Below, piece by piece: positions 53,370 to 63,390 of a stretch of DNA of 64,000 nt. How positions within the stretch are numbered: position 1 is the stretch's first letter; each line of letters opens with the position of its first letter. The DNA comes from Buchananella hordeovulneris (lineage in GTDB: Bacteria; Actinomycetota; Actinomycetes; Actinomycetales; Actinomycetaceae), in the NCBI RefSeq assembly GCF_001907235.1, contig NZ_MQVS01000002.1, positions 186,001 to 250,000 of the forward strand, in the 5' to 3' direction. The position numbers and the translations under genes are program-made. The notes below the pieces were generated by a model. It had not been told where the DNA came from. It searched no databases and worked only from the letters and a program-made list of their open reading frames with translations.

Positions 53370-54767
53370 CTAGGGCTGTCCGTCGGCTTCCGTGTCGCCG
53401 TGAGCTGTCCCACCCGCCAGAATGTCGCGGATTCTTGCCAGGCGGGGGGCGACAGTCCGCTCGTAGCCGCGCTCACTCGGCTCGTAGTAGCGCTGTCCTC
53501 GCACCGCGGCCGGGGCGTAGACCTGCGGGGCGATAGCGTGTGGGGCGTCGTGCGCGTAGACGTAGCCCACGCCGTGCCCGAGGTCCTTTGCCCCGGCATA
53601 GTGGCCGTCCCGCAGAGGCAGCGGCACCGGACCGGTGCGGCCGGCCCGCACATCGGCGATCGCCTTGTCGATGGCCAGATAGGCGCGATTGGATTTGGGA
53701 GCGGTGGCTATGTGCACGACGGCTTGGGCCAGTGGGATGCGGCCCTCCGGCATGCCAAGGAACGACACGGCGTGAAAGGCGGCGACTGCTACTTGGAGTG
53801 CGCCCGGGTCAGCCATGCCGACTTCCTCGCTCGCGGCGATAACGATGCGTCGGGCGATGAATCGGGGATCCTCCCCGGCCACCAGCATGCGCGCCAGGTA
53901 GTGCAGGGCGGCGTCGACGTCCGAGCCCCGCATCGACTTTATGAAGGCGGACGTAATGTCGTAGTGCATGTCGCCGTCACGGTCGTAGCGCACGACGGCG
54001 GCGTCTATCACCGCTTCCAGGTCGGCCAGTTCTAGGGTGGGTCGGGGCACACCGGGGCAGCGCTGCAACGTGGCCCCTGCCGCCGCCTCAAGCAGGGTGA
54101 GGCTGCGGCGCGCGTCTCCCCCGGCCAGGCGGGTTATGGCCTCAGCCACCTCGGCGGGCAGCGTGATCGCCTCCCGCAAGCCCTCCTCAGCGGTCACGGC
54201 CCGCTGCAGCAGGGTGGTCAGCGCCTCTGTGCCGAGCGGTTGCAGGGTGAGCAGCAGCGAGCGGGACAGGAGGGGCGCGATCACCGAGAAACTGGGGTTC
54301 TCGGTAGTGGCCGCCACCAGGGTGACCCACCGGTTTTCCACGCTGGGCAGGAGCGCGTCCTGCTGTGACTTGGAAAAACGATGCACCTCGTCCACGAAGA
54401 GGACGGTTTCCTCGCCAGAGGTCGCTAGGCGTCGGCGCGCGGCTGCGACCACCTCCCGCACTTCTTTCACCCCGGCGGAGACGGCGGATAGCTCCACAAA
54501 GCGGCGCTTGCTCGCGCGCGCCACCAGGTAGGCCAGCGTAGTTTTGCCTGTGCCCGGCGGTCCCCATAGCACTACCGAGGCCACCGAGGGACCTGCCTGG
54601 TCTTGCTCCTGGAGAAGTCGCCAGAGCGGCATCCCGGGGGCCAGCAGATGCTCCTGCCCGACGACATCCGCGATTGTCGTCGGCCGCATGCGCACCGCCA
54701 GCGGCGAGTGGGCGGCCGCGGTGGGGACTCCGACCGCGTCGACCCCCTGGGATTCGAACAGGTCCAT
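53370..54767 (-). CDS. rarA: RarA (MgsA) replication-associated AAA ATPase
   Basis: A 465-residue AAA ATPase. It has Walker A LWGPPGTGKTT, Walker B LFVDEVHRFSKSQQDALLP, the sensor-1 ATTENPSF, and the C-terminal tetramerisation part (AKDLGHGVGYVYAHD). It loads at stalled forks. TAGGCT lies exactly six bases before the ATG at 54767, so the transcript is probably leaderless. It is divergent from the MMPL gene. Confidence 0.94.
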   Translation of the reverse strand: MDLFESQGVDAVGVPTAAAHSPLAVRMRPTTIADVVGQEHLLAPGMPLWRLLQEQDQAGPSVASVVLWGPPGTGKTTLAYLVARASKRRFVELSAVSAGVKEVREVVAAARRRLATSGEETVLFVDEVHRFSKSQQDALLPSVENRWVTLVAATTENPSFSVIAPLLSRSLLLTLQPLGTEALTTLLQRAVTAEEGLREAITLPAEVAEAITRLAGGDARRSLTLLEAAAGATLQRCPGVPRPTLELADLEAVIDAAVVRYDRDGDMHYDITSAFIKSMRGSDVDAALHYLARMLVAGEDPRFIARRIVIAASEEVGMADPGALQVAVAAFHAVSFLGMPEGRIPLAQAVVHIATAPKSNRAYLAIDKAIADVRAGRTGPVPLPLRDGHYAGAKDLGHGVGYVYAHDAPHAIAPQVYAPAAVRGQRYYEPSERGYERTVAPRLARIRDILAGGTAHGDTEADGQP

Positions 54768-54773
54768 GTCTTC

Positions 54774-54779
54774 AGCCTA
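54774..54779 (-). promoter_or_regulatory. -10 box of rarA
   Basis: TAGGCT at -12 to -7 of the ATG at 54767. Confidence 0.45.
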
Positions 54780-54864
54780 ACCAGTAATCGGCCGCCCGCT
54801 TGGCCTGTGCCCGCCCCCAAAGGAAGCGGGCGCGCGCGCCGCATTTTGGTGAGATGATTACTAC

Positions 54865-57159
54865 GTGTTTAAGGCATTAGCTAGGACAGTGGTGCGCTAT
54901 CCGCGCTGGATAGTCACCGCTTGGGTCGTTATTCTTCTCGGCGCCTTGGCTTCCTCTGTTTTGGGGTTGACCGGCGATTCTCTCTTTGCGCGTCTCGGCC
55001 CCGGCGACACCTTCGATACTCACTCGCGCGCCCACGCTGCGCAGGAGGTCTTGCAACAAGCTGGCGGGGGTCAGTTGACGGTGACCGCCTTGGTGCAGGG
55101 GGTCGATGTTTCTTCCGCGCAGGCTGCTGCCCCAATCGGACAGGTGCTGAGGGACTTGGAGACCGAGCTGGCGGCTATTCCGGACGTGGTGCAGGTGGTC
55201 TCGCCCTTCGCGTTTCCTGACGCGGTAGACAACCCAGCGGCGGCTTCCATTGTCGCCACTGACCGGCAAGGTTTCCTGGTGGCGGTGGACATTGCCGACG
55301 TGGACGAAGCCACGCAACGCACGGTCCACGCTGAGGTCTTGTCTGTCTTGCAACAGATTCCGGAGCGTCTGGCTGCCACCGCCCCCGCTGCCACTGTTTT
55401 GCTGTCGTCAAAGACCATGTTCATCGACGAACTGATCGGCCAGGTCAAGGCAGATCTGGTTACGGGTGAGGCCATTAGCCTGCCCGCATCCCTCGTGGTG
55501 ATGGTGCTGGTTTTTGGTGGTTTCCTGGCTGCGGGCATGCCGCTACTGGGCGCGGTCAGTTCCATCGTGTCGGGCCTGGGGGCGATGTGGATTCTTTCCC
55601 ACTTTTTAACTATTGAGGCCTACGTCGTGAATGTGGTGACGATAATTGGTCTCGGACTGTCGATCGACTACGGCCTGCTGCTGGTGTCACGCTACCGGGA
55701 GGAGCTGGCCGCCCGCGCCGACTCGTACCTGGAGGCAGAGGCCCGCGCGGTTACTAATCCCGATGGCGTGCAACTGCGGCGGGAGCGGCGCTCGCCCCGC
55801 GGGGGCAACGATGCCCTGGTGGCTGACAGCCTGGTGGCGGCGGTCTCGACGGCGGGCCGCACCGTGTTTTTCTCTGCTTTGACGGTGGCGTTGTCCACGT
55901 TGGCGCTCGTGGTGATGCGGCCGGAGCTTCTGCGCTACATGGGGTTCGGTGCCATCGCCACAATCCTGCTGGCCCTGGCGGCGTCCATCACGCTGGTGCC
56001 CGCGGTACTCGTGCTGCTGGGACGACGCCTGGCCCAGCCCAGTGTGCTAACCCGCCTCCCGCTCATCCGCAGGCTGGCGGCCACCATGTCCGATGTTTCG
56101 CACACGGAAGGGGTGTTCTCGCGGCTGGCCCGCCAGGTACAAAAACGCCCGTGGGTCTACCTGGTGGGTTCGCTGGCGGCGCTGGCGGCCATGTGTGTGC
56201 CGCTGGCGCAGATGCAGGTAAAGGTCTCCACGGAGGATCTGCTCCCCCCTTCCTCCCCGCAACGCCAGTTTTTGGCGCAGGTGGTGAAGCAGTATCCGGC
56301 TTCCGCCAGCACTGATCTGGTGTTGGTGGCGGCTGGTGCCCCCGCGGCCAGCGAGCAGTGGGTCCAAGAGACGGTAGCGCGCCTGCCGGGAGTAGCCGAG
56401 GTGTTGCCGGGCCAACAATTGCCCGCCCACACGGTCTACGGCCTAAATCTGACGAGCCCATCCGGCTCCACTGAGGCGGACGGCGTCGTGCGGGCCCTCT
56501 ACGCCGCCAATGCCCCCACCGAGATCGGACTGACGGGGCAAAGCGCCATCCAGGTGGAGTTCGTCGACGCCCTGTGGGAGGGCTTCCCGCTGGCCTTGGC
56601 ACTGGTAGTGCTCAGCACGTTCGTGCTGCTCTTCCTCCTGTCCGGCTCCCTGCTGGTGCCGGTAAAGGCGCTGCTGACAAATGGGCTGTCCTTGGCTGCC
56701 TCTCTGGGGTTGGCGGCGTTGATCTTCGGGCGGGGGCTCGGCGAGGGATTGCTGGGGTACACCGCGACCGGCGGCCTGGAAGCGACCGTGCTGGCGGTGT
56801 CTGTGGCGTTCGGCTTCGGCCTGGCCATGGATTACGAAGTCTTCCTGCTGGCCCGTATGCGGGAGTATTGGGATCAGGGCTATAGCAACAATGATGCGGT
56901 GGCCTTGGCGCTGCAGCGCTCCGGCCGGATCGTCACCTCGGCGGCCCTCATCATCTGCGTGGTTTTCCTCGGTTTTGTCTTCGGCGACCTGCTCGTCATT
57001 AAGCAGGTGGGGGTGACGCTGGCACTAATCGTCATCATCGACGTCACCGTGGTGCGCATGCTTCTGGTGCCCGCCACCATGACGCTGCTGGGGAAATGGA
57101 ACTGGTGGGCGCCAAAGCCGCTGGTCCGCCTCTACCAGCGCCTCGGGCTGCGGCACTAA
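54865..57159 (+). CDS. MMPL/RND-family membrane transporter
   Basis: A 764-residue transporter with twelve predicted helices in two MMPL halves. Each half has a large extracellular loop after helix 1 (residues about 38-190 and 440-560), followed by a six-helix bundle (GLGLSIDYGLLLVSRYREE; GFGLAMDYEVFLLARMREYWD). These Asp-Tyr pairs in helices 4 and 10 are the proton-relay motif of MmpL3-type proteins. Substrates are usually lipids. The GTG start has no good ribosome-binding site. It is a single gene with its own terminator. Confidence 0.9.
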   Translation: MFKALARTVVRYPRWIVTAWVVILLGALASSVLGLTGDSLFARLGPGDTFDTHSRAHAAQEVLQQAGGGQLTVTALVQGVDVSSAQAAAPIGQVLRDLETELAAIPDVVQVVSPFAFPDAVDNPAAASIVATDRQGFLVAVDIADVDEATQRTVHAEVLSVLQQIPERLAATAPAATVLLSSKTMFIDELIGQVKADLVTGEAISLPASLVVMVLVFGGFLAAGMPLLGAVSSIVSGLGAMWILSHFLTIEAYVVNVVTIIGLGLSIDYGLLLVSRYREELAARADSYLEAEARAVTNPDGVQLRRERRSPRGGNDALVADSLVAAVSTAGRTVFFSALTVALSTLALVVMRPELLRYMGFGAIATILLALAASITLVPAVLVLLGRRLAQPSVLTRLPLIRRLAATMSDVSHTEGVFSRLARQVQKRPWVYLVGSLAALAAMCVPLAQMQVKVSTEDLLPPSSPQRQFLAQVVKQYPASASTDLVLVAAGAPAASEQWVQETVARLPGVAEVLPGQQLPAHTVYGLNLTSPSGSTEADGVVRALYAANAPTEIGLTGQSAIQVEFVDALWEGFPLALALVVLSTFVLLFLLSGSLLVPVKALLTNGLSLAASLGLAALIFGRGLGEGLLGYTATGGLEATVLAVSVAFGFGLAMDYEVFLLARMREYWDQGYSNNDAVALALQRSGRIVTSAALIICVVFLGFVFGDLLVIKQVGVTLALIVIIDVTVVRMLLVPATMTLLGKWNWWAPKPLVRLYQRLGLRH

Positions 57160-57161
57160 GC

Positions 57162-57194
57162 CTTGGGGGCGGGCCGGACTGGCCCGCCCCCAAG
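57162..57194. terminator. Terminator between the MMPL and Sua5-like genes
   Basis: A perfect 14-base stem (57162-57175 with 57181-57194) and a GGACT loop, between convergent genes. Confidence 0.75.
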
Positions 57195-57210
57195 CGCGGC
57201 AGGTTGGCCG

Positions 57211-57834
57211 CTAGGCCAGGATGCCGTCCACGGGGCCACTGCCCTGCCGCTCCAGCACCGGAACGTCGTCGGTGAGGTTCAGCACGGTCGTCGGCTCCGT
57301 GGAGTCCACTGGTCCTTCGACCACCATGTCCAGCAGGTGGCCCAGCTCGTCTCGCACCACCCAGCCCTCGCTCATGGCCTCGCTGTGCCCGGGCAGCAAC
57401 AGGGTGGAGGACAACACCGGTTCGCCCAGGCCCGCCACGATCGCCTGGGCGATGGTGTGGCGCGGAATCCGAAATCCCACCGTGTGTTTCTTGGGATGCA
57501 GCGTCATGCGCGGAATCTCCTTGGTCCCCTTGACGATGAACGTGTACGGGCCAGGGGTCAGCGACTTGATTAGCCGGAAATGGGCATTGGAGACGATGAC
57601 CATCTGCCCCAGCTGGTTAAACGACTGCGCCACCAGGGTGAAGTTGTGCTTCTCCCCCAATTGCCGCAGCTGCCGGATGCGGTCGAGACCTTCCTTGTTG
57701 CCCAGCCTGCAGGCCAGGGCGTAACCGGAATCGGTGGGGTAGGCGATCAGGCCGTCGGCGGTCAGTTGCCGCACCACCTTGTCGATCAGACGAGCTTGCG
57801 GGTTAACCGGGTGCAATTCCACGTATGCGCTCAT
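57211..57834 (-). CDS. Sua5/YciO/YrdC-family protein (YciO type)
   Basis: A 207-residue protein with the YrdC dsRNA-binding fold. It shows YPTDSGYALACRLGNK, the KHNFTLVAQ segment and LTPGPYTFIVKGTKEIP, which is the ATP/threonine pocket of L-threonylcarbamoyl-AMP synthases. The family branch is YciO rather than Sua5 proper (no Sua5 C-terminal domain), so the tRNA t6A role is probable, not certain. No neighbour fixes its role. Confidence 0.82.
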   Translation of the reverse strand: MSAYVELHPVNPQARLIDKVVRQLTADGLIAYPTDSGYALACRLGNKEGLDRIRQLRQLGEKHNFTLVAQSFNQLGQMVIVSNAHFRLIKSLTPGPYTFIVKGTKEIPRMTLHPKKHTVGFRIPRHTIAQAIVAGLGEPVLSSTLLLPGHSEAMSEGWVVRDELGHLLDMVVEGPVDSTEPTTVLNLTDDVPVLERQGSGPVDGILA

Positions 57835-57891
57835 GAACCCATTGTGGCCCGCGCCGCAGTCGTCGAGTCGGTCCGAAGATTCCCTGGCAGC

Positions 57892-57935
57892 GAAGCGGCC
57901 CGCCGGTGACCTTGAGGTCGCCGCCGGGCCGCTTC
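57892..57935 (-). terminator. Terminator after aspS
   Basis: A 20-base stem with one mismatch and one G-T pair (57892-57911 with 57916-57935) and TTGA loop, ending 10 bases beyond the aspS stop. Confidence 0.65.
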
Positions 57936-57945
57936 ACGCTCGCCG

Positions 57946-59721
57946 CTACTGGGCGGGGGCCGCCTCAGGTTTGAAGTCGACGCCGGCCTCCTTGCGCTGC
58001 TGCGCGGTAATAGGCGCGGGGGCCTGGGTCAGCGGGTCGAAACCGCCCCCGGACTTCGGGAAGGCGATGACATCGCGAATAGACTCGGACTTGGTCAGCA
58101 GGGAGACGATCCGGTCCCAGCCGAAGGCGATACCGCCGTGGGGCGGCGCGCCGTACTGGAAGGCGTCCAGCAGGAAGCCGAACTTCTCGCGGGCTTCCTC
58201 CTCTCCGATACCCATGACGGCGAAGACCCGCTCCTGGACATCGCGACGGTGGATACGGATGGAGCCACCCCCGATCTCGTTGCCGTTACAGACAATGTCG
58301 TAGGCATAAGCCAGAGCGTTGCCTGGGTCCTCCTCGAAGCGGTCGAGCCACTGCGGGGTGGGCGAGGTGAAGGCGTGGTGCACCGCCGTCCAAGCCGACG
58401 AGCCGAGGTCGACGTCGTCGTCCTGCCCGGAGGGCTTGAACAGGGGGGCGTCCACCACCCACACGAAACTCCACTCGTTCTCGTCGATCAGTCCGACACG
58501 CTTGCCGATCTCCAGGCGGGCGGCGCCCAGTAGTGCGCGGGCCGCCTCGCGGGCCCCGGCGGCAAAGAAGATGGCGTCCCCGGGGACGGCACCGACGGCG
58601 GCCGCCAAGCCCGCGCGCTCGGTCTCGGACAGGTTCTTGGCGACCGGCCCCCCGAGGGTGCCGTCCTCGGCGATGGTCACGTAGGCCAGGCCCTTGGCCC
58701 CGCGCTGCTTGGCCCACTCCTGCCAGGCGTCAAATTGACGGCGCGGTTGGCTGGCACCGCCCGGCATAACGACGGCACCCACGTATGGGTTTTGGAAGAC
58801 CCGGAAGGTGGTGTCCGCAAAGTATTCGGTCAGGTCGGTCAGCTCCAGACCGAAGCGGAGGTCAGGCTTGTCGGTGCCGTACTTCTCCATCGCCTCGGCG
58901 TAGGTCATCCGTGCGATGGGGCGGGGCAGTTCGTAGTCAATGAGCTGCCATACGGCGGCCAGGACGTCTTCGGCGACGGCGATGACGTCGTCCTGTTCGA
59001 CGAAGCTCATCTCAATATCGAGCTGGGTGAACTCCGGCTGGCGGTCAGCACGGAAGTCCTCGTCGCGGTAGCAGCGGGCGATCTGGTAGTAGCGCTCCAT
59101 GCCAGCCACCATCAGCAGCTGCTTGAAGAGCTGCGGGGACTGCGGCAGGGCGTACCACGAGCCGGGCGCCAGGCGAGCGGGCACCAGGAAGTCGCGGGCC
59201 CCTTCCGGGGTGGAACGGGTCAGGGTCGGGGTTTCAATCTCGACAAAGTCGTGCCCGGCAAGCACCCGCCGCGCCGCCTGGGAGACCTTAGAGCGCAGGC
59301 GGATGGCGTGCTGTGGGGCCGCGCGCCGCAGGTCGAGGTAGCGGTAACGCAGCCGGGCCTCCTCCCCCACCGCGCCGGAGTCCTCGGCATGGATCGAGAC
59401 TTGGAACGGCAACGGGGCGGCCGCGTTCAGGACCTCCACCTCGGTGGCAATCACCTCGATTTCGCCGGACGGGAGGTTCGGGTTGGCGTTGCCCTCCGGT
59501 CGCGCGGTCACCTCACCAGTGACTTTCAACACGAACTCGCTGCGCAGCTCGTGCGCCACGTCCTCGTCGCGGATTACCACCTGCGCGATGCCGCTGGCGT
59601 CGCGCAGATCGATAAATGCCACCCCGCCGTGGTCGCGACGGCGGTCAACCCAGCCCGCGAGCGTAACGGTGGTGCCGACGTGGCTGGCGCGCAGAGTGCC
59701 TGCGCCGTGCGTGCGATGCAT
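57946..59721 (-). CDS. aspS: Aspartyl-tRNA synthetase
   Basis: A 591-residue class IIb enzyme. It has the N-terminal OB fold ([26 protein letters not shown]), motif 2 region ([25 protein letters not shown]), the bacterial GAD-type insertion, and motif 3 ([14 protein letters not shown]). AAGGAGG lies six bases before the ATG. Whether it also charges tRNA-Asn (non-discriminating form) cannot be decided without gatCAB and asnS information. Confidence 0.95.
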   Translation of the reverse strand: MHRTHGAGTLRASHVGTTVTLAGWVDRRRDHGGVAFIDLRDASGIAQVVIRDEDVAHELRSEFVLKVTGEVTARPEGNANPNLPSGEIEVIATEVEVLNAAAPLPFQVSIHAEDSGAVGEEARLRYRYLDLRRAAPQHAIRLRSKVSQAARRVLAGHDFVEIETPTLTRSTPEGARDFLVPARLAPGSWYALPQSPQLFKQLLMVAGMERYYQIARCYRDEDFRADRQPEFTQLDIEMSFVEQDDVIAVAEDVLAAVWQLIDYELPRPIARMTYAEAMEKYGTDKPDLRFGLELTDLTEYFADTTFRVFQNPYVGAVVMPGGASQPRRQFDAWQEWAKQRGAKGLAYVTIAEDGTLGGPVAKNLSETERAGLAAAVGAVPGDAIFFAAGAREAARALLGAARLEIGKRVGLIDENEWSFVWVVDAPLFKPSGQDDDVDLGSSAWTAVHHAFTSPTPQWLDRFEEDPGNALAYAYDIVCNGNEIGGGSIRIHRRDVQERVFAVMGIGEEEAREKFGFLLDAFQYGAPPHGGIAFGWDRIVSLLTKSESIRDVIAFPKSGGGFDPLTQAPAPITAQQRKEAGVDFKPEAAPAQ

Positions 59722-59802
59722 GGAGATCCTCCTTGAGATATGTGCCTCCCCGCGAGACGAGCGGGTGCAGCAGACAGCCTACTGGCATGGCACCATGGGC
59801 TA

Positions 59803-61293
59803 GTGCCACTGAAAATTCCCTCTCGCTCCTCCACCTCCCCGGCTCGCGCGGCCCTGCCCCGCAATGAGCGGTTGCTGTTGTTGGGCGCGGTGGCTGTCAT
59901 CACCATCGTGGCGTTGGAGAACTTAGCGGTCGTCACGGCGATGCCGACGGTGGCACGGGACTTGGCTGCCCCCACCTGGTATGCGGTGCCGTTAGGGGTG
60001 CCGATCGCTACCCAGCTGATGTCGACGGCGATTGCGGGGCCGTGGGCCGACCGCTTCGGTGCCCGCTCCCCGCTCTTGGTGGGCTCTTGTCTCTTGCCTG
60101 CGGGTTTGGCGCTGGCCGGTTTGGCTCCCAATATGCCGATGCTGGTCGTCGGCCGTGCCTTGCAAGGGCTGGGCGGGGGCCTGCTGATCGTGCCGTTGTA
60201 TGTCTTGGTCGGCAAACTAGTGGCGCCCGCGCGGCGCAGCCGATTCTTCGCCGCCTTTTCGGCAGCCTGGGTGGTGCCGTCCCTGGTAGGCCCCTGGGTG
60301 GCGGGCGTTATCGCAGACTCGCTCGGGTGGCGCTGGATTTTCCTCGGCATCACCCCACTGTTTGCGGTCGCCGCGTTGGCATTCCTCGCCTTCCTTTCCC
60401 AGCTCGACCTGGAAGAACCACCTGCTCAGCCCACAGAAGCGGCGGCGCCAGGCGCCGCGACGGAGCCGCAACTGCCACCGGGACTGCGGCCGCGCGCGGA
60501 AGAGTCGGCTTTGTTCGCACGCCTGTCCGCGCGACGCGTGGCCCCGGCGGCCCTGGCGGCGGGAATTGGGGCAGGGGCCCTGCTGGTGCTGTCAACCATG
60601 TTGAAAGACGCGGGCCCGGCGGCGCTGACAGTGCCCGCCCCGGTGAGGTTGCTGATCGCAGGACTGGCTTTGGGGGCGGTAGGGATCGGCGCGGTGCGGT
60701 TCCTGCCAGCCGGCACTTGGACCATGCGGCCCGTCCTGCCGGCACTGGTGGCCCAACGTGGCTTAATCAACGCCGGTTTCATCGCCACCGAGGCCTATAT
60801 TCCGTTGATGCTGACGGAGAACGGCTGGTCTTCATCGCAGGCGGGCCTGTTGCTGACGGTGGGGTCGGCCGCCTGGGCGGTCGGGGCATTCCTGGCCGAC
60901 CGGCTCGCTCCCGGGCGGCAGCCGCAACTGCTGTGGCAGGGCGCGGTGGTCATGACACTCGGCGTGGCCGGGGTGGCCTTCGGGGGGATGCAGCTGGCCC
61001 AAACTTGGCTGCTGGTGACGGGGTGGTTCGTGGCCGGGGTGGGGGTAGGGCTGACCTACCCGACGCAGGCGGTAACCTGCCTAGCCCGGGTAGAGACAGC
61101 GCAACACGGGAAAGTCTCTTCGGCGTTGCAAATGTCGGAAGGTGTTATGAACGCCCTGGCATTGGCCGGAGCGGGCGCCGCCCACACCCTCTTGCTGCAT
61201 CTGGGCACACCCGGACAGTTCGTGGGGGTCTACACCTTGTGTGGATTGTTAACGCTGACGGCACTGGTCGCCGGCCTGCGGGCCCGGCCCTAA
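59803..61293 (+). CDS. MFS transporter (DHA2-like)
   Basis: A 496-residue permease with about 14 predicted helices. It has the N-terminal VAVITIVALENLAVVTAMPTVARDL, motif A in the loop GPWADRFGARSPLLVG, and GLGGGLLIVPLYVLVGKLV, plus a long Pro/Ala-rich loop in the middle (residues about 205-245). Substrates of this family are drugs or metabolites; no motif fixes one. GTG at 59803 is chosen because upstream codons overlap the aspS leader. It is convergent with the LacI-type gene; a link is possible. Confidence 0.84.
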   Translation: MPLKIPSRSSTSPARAALPRNERLLLLGAVAVITIVALENLAVVTAMPTVARDLAAPTWYAVPLGVPIATQLMSTAIAGPWADRFGARSPLLVGSCLLPAGLALAGLAPNMPMLVVGRALQGLGGGLLIVPLYVLVGKLVAPARRSRFFAAFSAAWVVPSLVGPWVAGVIADSLGWRWIFLGITPLFAVAALAFLAFLSQLDLEEPPAQPTEAAAPGAATEPQLPPGLRPRAEESALFARLSARRVAPAALAAGIGAGALLVLSTMLKDAGPAALTVPAPVRLLIAGLALGAVGIGAVRFLPAGTWTMRPVLPALVAQRGLINAGFIATEAYIPLMLTENGWSSSQAGLLLTVGSAAWAVGAFLADRLAPGRQPQLLWQGAVVMTLGVAGVAFGGMQLAQTWLLVTGWFVAGVGVGLTYPTQAVTCLARVETAQHGKVSSALQMSEGVMNALALAGAGAAHTLLLHLGTPGQFVGVYTLCGLLTLTALVAGLRARP

Positions 61294-61306
61294 CCCGCTG
61301 GTCGCC

Positions 61307-62311
61307 TCAGGCTGATTCGCGTATCACCAGTTGGGGGGTAAAGCTGACGTGCCCCACGGTCTGCTGTTCGATGAGCTGGGCGGCCGCCCGGCCCAGCTCT
61401 TGCGCAGGCCATCGCACGGTGGTCAGTGGGGTTATTAACTCTCCGGCCACGAAAATATCGTCGTAGCCGACTACGGCGAAATCGTCTGGCACCCGGTGAC
61501 CCCGCCGTTTGATTTCCCGCATCGCGCCGATGGCCAGCAGGTCACCGGCACAAAATATGCCGGTGGGGCGGGCAGGCAGAGACAACAACTCGGCGGCCGC
61601 TGCGCTGCCGTCCGCGGCTGTAAAACCTCGCCCCGTCACGGAGGGCGATACCTCCACCAGCGCTTCGGCGGGCGCTAGGTCGGCCTCCTGCAGCGCGCGC
61701 ACGGCACCTGCCCGGCGTGTTTGCGCCTGGGGTGACCAGGTGGGACCGTTGATCAGACCGATACGGCGGTGTCCCTGGGCCAGCAAATGCGCCACGGCGG
61801 TTGCCGCCCCGGCTTCGTCGTCGACCTGCACCGTCGAGGTGGTCGGCAGCGGCGGATGGTCGATGAGCACGGTGTGAATGTTGCGGGCGGTCAGGATGGG
61901 CAGGTTGGCGGCGGTAGCTTCACTGGCCCAGACGACGGCTGCCCGCACCTCCTGGGCGGCCAAGGTCCGCATGATCTCCGCCTCAGATTCGGCCCGCCCG
62001 TCGGAGGAGTAAATGATGGGCAGGCAACCCACCTGCTGCCGCAGCTCATCTTCGATGGCGCGCACGGTCGCAGCACACAGGGGATTGCCGAGATCCAAGA
62101 CGATTACCCCGACCAGCGGCGAGCTCCCGCGTCGCAGGCGCCGGGCGGCCTCAGAGGGCACGAAGCCCAGCTCAACGATGGCCGCTTCTACCCGCGCCCG
62201 GGTAGTGGAGGCGACCCGTTCTGGGTGGTTGAGCACGTGCGAAACCGTGCCAATAGACACTGCCGCACGGGCGGCGACATCCTTCATCGAAGGGCGTGTA
62301 CGGATATTCAC
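61307..62311 (-). CDS. LacI-family transcriptional repressor
   Basis: A 334-residue regulator with a classical LacI headpiece (MKDVAARAAVSIGTVSHVLNHPERVASTTRARV) and a periplasmic-binding-protein-like effector domain (GVIVLDLGNPLCAATVRAIEDEL ... GIFCAGDLLAIGAMREIKRRG). It is probably a sugar-responsive repressor. No sugar operon is in the window, so its target lies elsewhere. GTG at 62311 is the start. A candidate operator lies at 62495-62507. Confidence 0.9.
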   Translation of the reverse strand: MNIRTRPSMKDVAARAAVSIGTVSHVLNHPERVASTTRARVEAAIVELGFVPSEAARRLRRGSSPLVGVIVLDLGNPLCAATVRAIEDELRQQVGCLPIIYSSDGRAESEAEIMRTLAAQEVRAAVVWASEATAANLPILTARNIHTVLIDHPPLPTTSTVQVDDEAGAATAVAHLLAQGHRRIGLINGPTWSPQAQTRRAGAVRALQEADLAPAEALVEVSPSVTGRGFTAADGSAAAAELLSLPARPTGIFCAGDLLAIGAMREIKRRGHRVPDDFAVVGYDDIFVAGELITPLTTVRWPAQELGRAAAQLIEQQTVGHVSFTPQLVIRESA

Positions 62312-62614
62312 TGGGCATTAGCGGGCGGTCGTAGTTTCTTTCCGCCTGGCCCCGTTCCAGCCGGAAATGCTATTCCTGGTAGCCACCCCAAGTTCACAGC
62401 CCCTGGAGCAGGCCGGAGTGAAATATACCCCCAAAACCTGATACAGGCCTGAATCGAAGTGGCGCGCAGCAAGTTTCGGCGCCTTGCCAGCGAATTGAAA
62501 CGTTACACAGCCTCTAGCGCCCCCGATCCTCGCTGCCAGACAGCGCACCACCAGGGACAGTTTCCCTTTTGTTTTCGCCGCTTTTCCCGCACGTCTTGCG
62601 GCCACTATTTTTTG
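62312..62614. other. 303-base gap without a gene, with a LacI-type operator candidate
   Basis: No open frame of note. It contains TTGAAACGTTACA (62495-62507) with the AACGTT core common in LacI operators, a weak CCGCA/TGCGG hairpin followed by six T at 62587-62613 (plus strand), and otherwise nothing recognised. Confidence 0.5.
62495..62507. promoter_or_regulatory. LacI-type operator candidate
   Basis: TTGAAACGTTACA resembles the half-symmetric GAAACGTTTC type operator. It lies 184 bases before the LacI start, so autoregulation is possible. Confidence 0.35.
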
Positions 62615-63235
62615 TCACAATCCGGTTGCATTTGTGGGAAGCCAGTCCGGATGGGCGGCGCGCAGCTGGGCAATTACTTCCGGTGCCGCAATGACATCGG
62701 CACCGCCGGCATACGGGTGGTAGAGCCAGCGCGCGTCGGGAGGAGCCAGAAAGAGGGAGTACATCTCCTCATCGGCCACCGCCCGCAGCAGCGCCGCCGT
62801 CCGCGCCGCCCCAAGCGGGCACGGGGCCAGCACGAACTGCCAGGTCACCGCCTCCGCCCCGTCCATCTCCACATGCTCTCGCCAAAACCGCGCCTGGGCG
62901 AACCACTGCCGCCACCGGTCCGCTATCTGCTCGTACAGGAGGTCCCCCAGCTCGCCCTGCCGCGAAGGACCGAACGCAAAGCCTCCCTGCGCCACCACCA
63001 CCAGGTCTTGCGGGCTATCCCCGCCGTGCGCACACAGCTCCGTCAATAGTCGGCGGTGTCGCTGCCACACCGTGGCGTACTGGGCAGCCGTTTCCGGGTA
63101 ACGCTGCGACTGCGGCAGCGCGTGAAAACGTACCCAATTGCGCGGCCTATGTAGCCGCAACCGGAAGGGCACCGGCGGCAGATCCGCCCACTGGCTGCTC
63201 CAAGCCGCCTGCCACCGCGCCACCTCAAGCTCCAC
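62615..63235 (-). CDS. Hypothetical protein, possibly DUF3885-like
   Basis: A 206-residue cytosolic protein with no signal peptide or membrane helix. It shows RFHALPQSQRYPET near residue 37 and ARWLYHPYAGGADVI near the C-terminus, patterns I associate with uncharacterised actinobacterial proteins (DUF3885-like; weak match). Many Trp and Arg residues suggest a binding protein. GTG at 63235 has GGAGGGG upstream at good spacing. Confidence 0.65.
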   Translation of the reverse strand: MELEVARWQAAWSSQWADLPPVPFRLRLHRPRNWVRFHALPQSQRYPETAAQYATVWQRHRRLLTELCAHGGDSPQDLVVVAQGGFAFGPSRQGELGDLLYEQIADRWRQWFAQARFWREHVEMDGAEAVTWQFVLAPCPLGAARTAALLRAVADEEMYSLFLAPPDARWLYHPYAGGADVIAAPEVIAQLRAAHPDWLPTNATGL

Positions 63236-63390
63236 TGTTTCCCCTCCCGCTGACCGCTCTCAGGCTACCGGCACGTGGTGCCTTTCACGCCGTATATGTC
63301 TGCCGAAAATAGGACACTGCCCGTAGGCTGACTAGGCAATTACGGAGCGCACAGTGGCGGCCCAGGGGCAACCGCGCTCGGGGGCTAGAT

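Noticed and set aside
62587-62613. Plus-strand hairpin followed by six T as a terminator
   Set aside because: The stem is only five bases and no plus-strand gene ends just before it.
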